Made by a program: the position numbers and the translations under genes. This document shows, in pieces, positions 5,817 to 8,203 of a stretch of 8,203 nucleotides of DNA; positions within the stretch are counted from its first letter, which is position 1; each line of letters starts with the position of its first letter. The notes below the pieces were generated by a model. It was given only the letters and a program-made list of their open reading frames with translations, had not been told where the DNA came from and did not search any database. This DNA comes from Chloroflexota bacterium (GTDB taxonomy: Bacteria; Chloroflexota; Anaerolineae; Anaerolineales; Villigracilaceae): positions 1 through 8,203 of the forward strand of contig JAPLGV010000194.1 in the NCBI GenBank assembly GCA_026389975.1, written 5' to 3'.

Positions 5817-7523
5817 TTAAAGGAACAGACTGCCTAGCCCGTGAGTCAGCAGTGCGGCTGCCAGGGCGACAATCATTGTGAACCCTGCAATGATGAGCAT
5901 CGAGCGAGTCCCCAACTCCCGGCGCAAGGCAGCCAGGGTGGGCAGGCAGGGAATATAGAAAACGACGAAGACGGTAAAGGTGAGCATTTGCAGCGGCGTC
6001 AGGACAGTCGAAAAATCCGCGCCGCCCAGCGCTTGGCGAAGCATGATGAGGGAGAGTTCCTTGCGCAAAACCCCGAAGATCAGCGGGACGCCTGTCTCAG
6101 CGGGCAGGCCCAATAACCAGGTGACCGGGCGCAGCGTCCAGTTGAGCGCTGGGCTGATGTTGAAGTAGGTGAGGAGTGCCAGAGCGAGAGACCCGACAAT
6201 CAAGAGCGGCCATGCTACCACCAGGAACTCGCGCACGCGGAACCAGGCTTTCCCAAAAACCGTTTTGAAAGTGGGAATACGGTAGACCGGCATCTCCATG
6301 ATCAGACCGGGGGTTTCCTCCGGCAGGAGGCGGGAAAGGAGCCGTCCCATGAAAGCGATGACAAGGATGTTGAACAGGTAGATCGCCAGCGCCCAGAGCG
6401 GACCGAGATAAAAGGCAACCAGGCCGAACACAACTGCCAGACGGGCCGAGCAGGGGACCAGGACGGCCAGCGCGGCGGCCAGGAAGCGATCCTGGCGCTC
6501 TTCCAGTATGCGGGTGGACATTACCGCCGGGATGTTACAACCATAGCCCAGGATAAATGGGACGATGGCTTTGCCGTGCAGACCGAGGCGGTGCATCAGC
6601 CCGTCCATCAGGAAAGCGATGCGCGGCAGGTAACCGATATCCTCAAGCAGTCCCAGGCCAAAGAGGAAAGGCACGAGATAAGGCAAGGCGATCGCCAGAC
6701 CTCCGGAAATGCCCTGCAGCAAACCAAAGATCAGTTCACCCCCCAGCGTTTGCCCCCCGACCTTTTGGAGCAGCTGGTCAGTCCAGCCGTTGAAGGTAGC
6801 CAGGACCGGACGCTCGATCGAACTGCCAATCCCGTACACCACCTGGAAAAAGAGATACAAGATGAAGGCCATGAAAACATAGCCCCATACCGGGTGGAGT
6901 AAAAGATCATCCAGACGGTCGCGCAAGGTCAATCGCCGTTCCCCCTGGTTGACATATTTAGCGGCCAACTCACCAGCCAGCCGGTGACGCAGTGAATCCT
7001 CCTGTGGAATTTGCACTTTCATAGACGTTGGCCCGGTTTGGCGGGACTGGGACAGCGCTTTCGTGAACAGGGACAGAACGCCCTGTCCTTTGCTGGCAAT
7101 CAACGGCATCACCGGGATCCCGAGTTCCTGTGCCAACCCCGGCCCGTCCATGCGCAGGCCGATCCGTTTGGCCTCATCCATCATATTTAATGCCAGCACC
7201 ATTGGGCGGCCCAGAGCCATCAACTCGAGGGTCAGGTCCAGCCCCTGGGCCAGGTGGGAGGCATCCGAGACATTGATAATGACATCCACCTGCCTGGACT
7301 GGAGATAGCGCTGTGTTTCGGTTTCAGCAGGATTGGTGCCAGCCAGGGTGTAGGTTCCGGGTAGGTCCACCAGGTGGCTAACTTCCCCGGCCAGGCGCAC
7401 CTTGCTTTCGGTGAACGAGACCGTCGTCCCGTGGAAATTCCCGGTCTCGGCCTTGTAGCCGGCAACCTGATTGAAGAGGGTACTTTTTCCGCAGTTGGGC
7501 TGGCCGATCAGGGCGAAGCGCAT
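5817..7523 (-). CDS. feoB: Ferrous iron transport protein B (GTPase-coupled Fe(II) permease)
   Basis: FeoB imports Fe(II) across the cytoplasmic membrane, driven or gated by its N-terminal G domain. G-protein motifs are complete: G1 GQPNCGKST (7-15), the switch-I segment GNFHGTTV (28-35), G3 DLPGTY (53-58), G4 NMMD (113-116) and G5 ASKGQG (143-148). A helical GDI-like spacer (about 155-205) leads into a polytopic membrane part with the two Gate regions. Conserved signatures there are LLEDIGYLPR (292-301), GYGCNIPAVMSTR (326-338, C329), VPCSARLAV (C358), RKELSLIML (487-495) and FYIPCLPTLA (C526). At 568 residues it is compact beside E. coli FeoB (about 770) because the loops are short and the hydrophilic C-terminal tail is missing; the transport core looks whole. 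Its ATG shares one base with the feoA stop (TGATG), so translation is coupled. It converges on nadB, 33 nt away, with no visible terminator. Confidence 0.96.
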   Translation of the reverse strand: MRFALIGQPNCGKSTLFNQVAGYKAETGNFHGTTVSFTESKVRLAGEVSHLVDLPGTYTLAGTNPAETETQRYLQSRQVDVIINVSDASHLAQGLDLTLELMALGRPMVLALNMMDEAKRIGLRMDGPGLAQELGIPVMPLIASKGQGVLSLFTKALSQSRQTGPTSMKVQIPQEDSLRHRLAGELAAKYVNQGERRLTLRDRLDDLLLHPVWGYVFMAFILYLFFQVVYGIGSSIERPVLATFNGWTDQLLQKVGGQTLGGELIFGLLQGISGGLAIALPYLVPFLFGLGLLEDIGYLPRIAFLMDGLMHRLGLHGKAIVPFILGYGCNIPAVMSTRILEERQDRFLAAALAVLVPCSARLAVVFGLVAFYLGPLWALAIYLFNILVIAFMGRLLSRLLPEETPGLIMEMPVYRIPTFKTVFGKAWFRVREFLVVAWPLLIVGSLALALLTYFNISPALNWTLRPVTWLLGLPAETGVPLIFGVLRKELSLIMLRQALGGADFSTVLTPLQMLTFTVFVVFYIPCLPTLAALRRELGTRSMLIIAGFTMIVALAAALLTHGLGSLFL

Positions 7524-7756
7524 CAGACTGCCTCTACGGAGATCTTGCCCGCAATCCCGCGTCCCAACGCGATTTCCCGGCCGTTGGCCTCGATCAGCAC
7601 TGGGCCGCCAAGTCGGGCCAGCCGCAGTACCCGCACTTGGTCGCCGATGAACAAGCCATACTGACGCAGTTTAACATTCAGATTTTTTTCGCCGTCAATA
7701 GCGGTTATTTTCAAATCTGTTTCGACAGGAGAAGATAAAAGCGTTCCTATGATCAT
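7523..7756 (-). CDS. feoA: Ferrous iron transport protein A, SH3-like
   Basis: FeoA is a small cytoplasmic SH3-like protein thought to bind FeoB and modulate Fe(II) uptake. The 77-residue length is typical of a free-standing FeoA. The hallmark order is present: a hydrophobic start, KITAIDGEKNLNVKLRQYGLFIGDQVRVLRL (the '..L...G...G..V.V' turn), then LGGPVLIEANGREIALGRGIAGKISVE, matching the final 'P..v.v.g..iaLg...A..I.v'. The ATG at 7756 follows an AGGGA element by about 6 nt, a modest ribosome-binding site. It is promoter-proximal in feoAB, overlapping feoB by one base, and divergent from a DtxR-family gene that probably controls it. Confidence 0.93.
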   Translation of the reverse strand: MIIGTLLSSPVETDLKITAIDGEKNLNVKLRQYGLFIGDQVRVLRLARLGGPVLIEANGREIALGRGIAGKISVEAV

Positions 7757-7804
7757 GACGTATCCCTATCAGTAAATGTGCCTTGGTTGCTCGCACGAGT
7801 AATC

Positions 7805-7836
7805 ATTCTATATGATAGAATAAATCAGTCATGCAA
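7805..7836 (-). promoter_or_regulatory. Candidate feoAB promoter with a palindromic operator
   Basis: ATTCTAT (7805-7811) and ATAGAAT (7815-7821) are perfect 7-bp arms around a 3-nt spacer. On the minus strand, TTGCAT (7836-7831) and TATAGA (7812-7807), 18 nt apart, make a plausible sigma-70 type promoter whose -10 lies inside the palindrome. A metal-loaded regulator bound here would block feoAB transcription. The likely binder is the adjacent DtxR-family protein; the box differs from the classical DtxR and MntR consensus sequences. Confidence 0.5.
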
Positions 7837-7847
7837 CATCATTGATA

Positions 7848-7882
7848 TTAGTATATACTAACTTATGTTATCAGTATATAAT
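7848..7882 (+). promoter_or_regulatory. Regulator promoter with a 14-bp perfect palindrome
   Basis: TTAGTATATACTAA (7848-7861) is a perfect 14-bp palindrome. Downstream is an exact -10 consensus TATAAT (7877-7882), with a start expected near 7889, about 21 nt before the regulator's GTG. No good -35 sits at the right distance; alternatively TTGATA (7842-7847) with TATGTT (7864-7869) would put the palindrome exactly inside the 16-nt spacer. The element AGTATATA recurs at 7850 and 7873, 23 nt apart (about two helical turns), suggesting a second, degenerate operator. This fits autoregulation. Confidence 0.5.
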
Positions 7883-7909
7883 ACCATAATAATCGAATTC
7901 GGGTGATGT

Positions 7910-8203
7910 GTGTCACAACAAGCCAAACCAGCAGTACAGATCCGGCCCACCCCCACGGTGGAAAACTACCTGATGATGATGCAAGTCATGGAACGCGATT
8001 TCGGGGAGATTGTCGCGGCGCGCCTGGCTGAGATGTTGTCGGTCGCGCCTGCCACCGTGGCGACAACCCTGAAGCGCATGGAACGTGACAACTGGATTAC
8101 CGGTACGGGACGCAAAACAATTCACCTGACCGAGACCGGACTCGCGGCCGCACATTCGGTAGTCCGCCGGCACATGCTGACAGAATGGATGTTGTTCCGT
8201 ATC
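7910..8203 (+). CDS. DtxR/MntR-family metal-dependent transcriptional regulator (N-terminal part, runs off window)
   Basis: The 98 visible codons encode a winged helix-turn-helix of the DtxR/MntR/IdeR family, Fe(II)- or Mn(II)-activated repressors of metal uptake genes. The landmarks are PTVENYLMMMQVMERDFGEI (helix 1), RLAEMLSVAPATVATTLKRM (the recognition helix-turn-helix, about 38-57), the wing ITGTGRKTIHLTETG and the start of the dimerisation helix VVRRHMLTEWML. H88 and E92 align with DtxR H79 and E83 (MntR H77 and E81). At the N-terminal metal positions there is N19 and M22 where B. subtilis MntR has D8 and E11, so metal preference cannot be read off. The start is the GTG at 7910; a stop lies at 7904-7906 just upstream in frame, and GGGTG gives a weak ribosome-binding site. 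Divergent from feoAB, it is the likely iron sensor for that operon and for itself. Confidence 0.88.
   Translation, partial: MSQQAKPAVQIRPTPTVENYLMMMQVMERDFGEIVAARLAEMLSVAPATVATTLKRMERDNWITGTGRKTIHLTETGLAAAHSVVRRHMLTEWMLFRI

Noticed and set aside
7902..7917. CRP/FNR-like site GGTGA-N6-TCACA over the regulator start codon
   Set aside because: It matches 9 of 10 half-site bases, but one such match is not surprising in 8 kb, and its position over the GTG start is atypical for an activator. There is no supporting context.

Overview
This 8.2 kb window reads as ordinary bacterial chromosome, moderately GC-rich in genes and AT-rich between them. Every gene except one lipoprotein is a recognisable iron or redox metabolism gene. 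Protein style points to a Chloroflexota (Anaerolineae-like) bacterium: a two-subunit class I fumarase, a secreted lipoprotein with a LamG/DUF1080-like fold, a nadC-nadA-nadB cluster and a compact FeoB beside a DtxR regulator. That placement is inference at moderate to low confidence; no rRNA or marker gene is present. I saw no tRNA, rRNA, CRISPR array, transposase or phage gene.

Layout. On the minus strand, from about 1091 down to 1, lie the alpha subunit of a [4Fe-4S] fumarase (or L-tartrate dehydratase) and the first 49 codons of its beta subunit. Next, also on the minus strand, is a small lipoprotein gene (1262-1939) with its own terminator and a promoter whose -10 box sits inside a palindrome. 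Divergent from it on the plus strand is the quinolinate/NAD branch nadC (2182-3030), nadA (3089-4147) and nadB (4217-5783). nadB appears broken by an internal deletion that shifts the frame. Converging on nadB from the minus strand are feoB and feoA (5817-7756). Divergent from feoA is the 5' end of a DtxR/MntR-type metal regulator (7910 to the window edge), with two palindromes in the shared intergenic region.

How the genes fit together. NadB, NadA and NadC convert aspartate to nicotinate mononucleotide. NadA and the class I fumarase both depend on oxygen-labile [4Fe-4S] clusters, and FeoAB imports the ferrous iron such clusters need, probably under control of the neighbouring DtxR protein. 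Fumarate can also serve as electron acceptor for NadB in anaerobes, a possible but unproven link to the fumarase.

The most unusual signals are not genes. All three ordinary intra-operon gaps (fum alpha-beta, nadC-nadA, nadA-nadB) are filled from stop codon to ribosome-binding region by degenerate tandem repeats with a strict 7-base period, which switch halfway to the complementary strand and so form long imperfect hairpins. The heptad sequence differs between sites but the period and mirror layout are kept. A separate palindromic repeat is inserted in frame in nadA and adds about 15 residues. nadC has a promoter placed so that its mRNA would be leaderless. nadB carries an apparent loss of about 38 nt.
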